Below, in pieces: positions 6,230-6,647 of a stretch of 6,647 nucleotides of DNA. The notes under the pieces are model-generated. The model was not told the origin of the DNA. It did not search any database and worked only from the letters and a program-made list of their open reading frames with translations. Each line of letters opens with the position of its first letter. The first letter of the stretch is position 1. Source of the stretch: an uncultured Clostridia bacterium (lineage in GTDB: Bacteria; Bacillota; Clostridia; Oscillospirales; Acutalibacteraceae); contig CAMHOI010000059.1 in assembly GCA_946186725.1 (NCBI GenBank), positions 1 to 6,647 of the forward strand. The letters run 5' to 3'. Position numbers and translations under genes: made by a program.

Positions 6230-6433
6230 TTACAGTTTGAATTCGTCGGGGTCGTGCTCCTGCTTGGGCAGGAGGACGGGCTCCCGTTTCAAGGGATCGT
6301 AGCGGAAATGCCGGCAGCGGTCCTCGGGCGCCATGACCCCTTTTTTGACGCAAAGCACCGATTTGCCGTCCGGTCCCGGCCGCCCGATCTCACACAGAGA
6401 GCATTGCTTGGTGATTTCAACGCTGGGTCTCAC
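6230..6433 (-). CDS. Small Cys4 (putative zinc-binding) protein, conserved unknown
   Basis: This 67-aa protein has four cysteines in a zinc-ribbon-like pattern: C11-x2-C14, C28 and C40 (CSLCEIG, LCVKKG, CRHFRYDPLKRE). The C-terminal third is charged and proline-containing (LLPKQEHDPDEFKL). The CRxFRYDPLKR ending resembles small uncharacterised proteins I associate with Clostridia; metal binding is inferred from the cysteines. The start is a GTG at 6433; upstream purine runs (AGGAAAGG, then GAGG 3 nt before the GTG) are unusual in spacing but purine-rich, and no other in-frame start leaves the first CxxC intact. It lies 27 nt after the stop of the membrane-protein gene and converges on the GNAT gene. 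Function unknown. Confidence 0.75.
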   Translation of the reverse strand: MRPSVEITKQCSLCEIGRPGPDGKSVLCVKKGVMAPEDRCRHFRYDPLKREPVLLPKQEHDPDEFKL

Positions 6434-6460
6434 GCGCCTCGCCGCCTTTCCTCGTTTTTT

Positions 6461-6647
6461 TCATTTTATCACATTTGTGAGCGAAAGGGAAGTGTCTTTT
6501 TTCTCGGCGGCCGCGGCCAGCACCGTCACGGCGGTCAGAAGCATGGCCAGCGTGGCGGGGATGAGGCCGCCCCGGCTTCCGACCACAATGTCCGCGCTCG
6601 CCGCCGTCGGGACCGCGCGGGGGAAAAGCCGCACCGCGACCGCGCAG
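6461..6647 (-). CDS. Probable membrane protein, C-terminal fragment (runs off right edge)
   Basis: A minus-strand frame enters from the right edge and ends at TGA 6463-6461. The visible 61 residues contain LFPRAVPTAASADIVVGSRG followed by a hydrophobic segment GLIPATLAMLLTAVTVLAAA and a short polar tail AEKKDTSLSLTNVIK. Codon third positions are almost all G or C until the last dozen codons, which supports real coding; the opposite strand in this stretch gives only a compositional shadow. The 'FPxxVPT...GSRxxLIP' arrangement before a membrane segment loosely recalls DUF1648-type membrane proteins, but too little is visible to claim it. It precedes the Cys4 gene by 27 nt on the same strand. 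Confidence 0.55.
   Translation of the reverse strand, partial: CAVAVRLFPRAVPTAASADIVVGSRGGLIPATLAMLLTAVTVLAAAAEKKDTSLSLTNVIK
6463..6471 (-). promoter_or_regulatory. Possible extended -10 promoter for the Cys4 gene
   Basis: On the minus strand TGATAAAAT (6471-6463) fits an extended -10 element (TG-n-TAAAAT) with no good -35 (TTCCCT at a 17-bp distance). It sits at the very end of the upstream membrane gene, about 30 nt before the Cys4 GTG, and would allow the small gene to be expressed on its own. The short inverted repeat TCACA-TT-TGTGA (6469-6480) overlaps its upstream edge. The local drop in GC content supports a regulatory role, but only weakly. Confidence 0.35.

Noticed and set aside
5596..6353. 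Several Arg/Pro-rich open frames on both strands over the GNAT gene and terminator
   Set aside because: Extreme composition, no motifs, and they run through the perfect hairpin at 6189-6220; they are shadows of GC-rich coding DNA.
1..6647. CRISPR array, tRNA or rRNA gene, insertion sequence, prophage or defence island
   Set aside because: No spaced direct repeats, tRNA-like cloverleaf, terminal inverted repeats with transposase, or phage-like genes are visible; nearly all DNA is covered by housekeeping or regulatory genes.

Overview
The window reads as an ordinary core-genome segment of a high-GC Firmicute. The best guess is a Clostridia/Oscillospiraceae-type anaerobe, possibly from a metagenome assembly. 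The grounds are strong AGGAGG-type ribosome binding sites, sigma-A type promoters standing out in AT-rich gaps, a tsaE-tsaB pair, a RodA-family protein ending in the 'FFSxGGTS...GLVLxVYMHR' style, and a small Cys4 protein ending in 'CRxFRYDPLKR', a pattern I associate with Clostridia. The coding DNA is GC-rich, with most third positions G or C. This taxonomic assignment is inference; there is no rRNA here to anchor it.

Layout, left to right. The left arm is on the minus strand and is transcribed leftwards: rodA-like gene (1347-2489), mtaB (62-1345) and the first 21 codons of an unidentified gene that overlaps mtaB by 4 nt. A divergent promoter region (about 2490-2645) separates this arm from a plus-strand block: tsaE (2646-3107), tsaB (3088-3761, broken by a frameshift), upp (3794-4432), a WYL-domain regulator (4432-5418) and a GNAT acetyltransferase (5411-6187). 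The last three are packed with 1-nt and 8-nt overlaps. A perfect 14-bp hairpin (6189-6220) closes that block and lies between convergent genes. The right end is on the minus strand: the 3' end of a probable membrane-protein gene (6461-6647), followed 27 nt downstream by a 67-aa Cys4 protein (6230-6433).

How the genes relate. TsaE and TsaB belong to the enzyme set that makes N6-threonylcarbamoyladenosine (t6A) at tRNA position 37. MtaB, on the other side of the divergent promoter, adds a methylthio group to that same base, so synthesis and further modification of one tRNA nucleoside flank one regulatory region. RodA is the peptidoglycan polymerase of cell elongation, and Upp salvages uracil. 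The WYL regulator and acetyltransferase have no assignable target.

The strongest oddity is in tsaB. The reading frame breaks exactly where the conserved DAR motif should be, consistent with a loss of about 19 nt; this is either an assembly or sequencing error or a recent mutation. I found no CRISPR array, transposon, prophage, tRNA, rRNA or convincing new defence or biosynthetic system.
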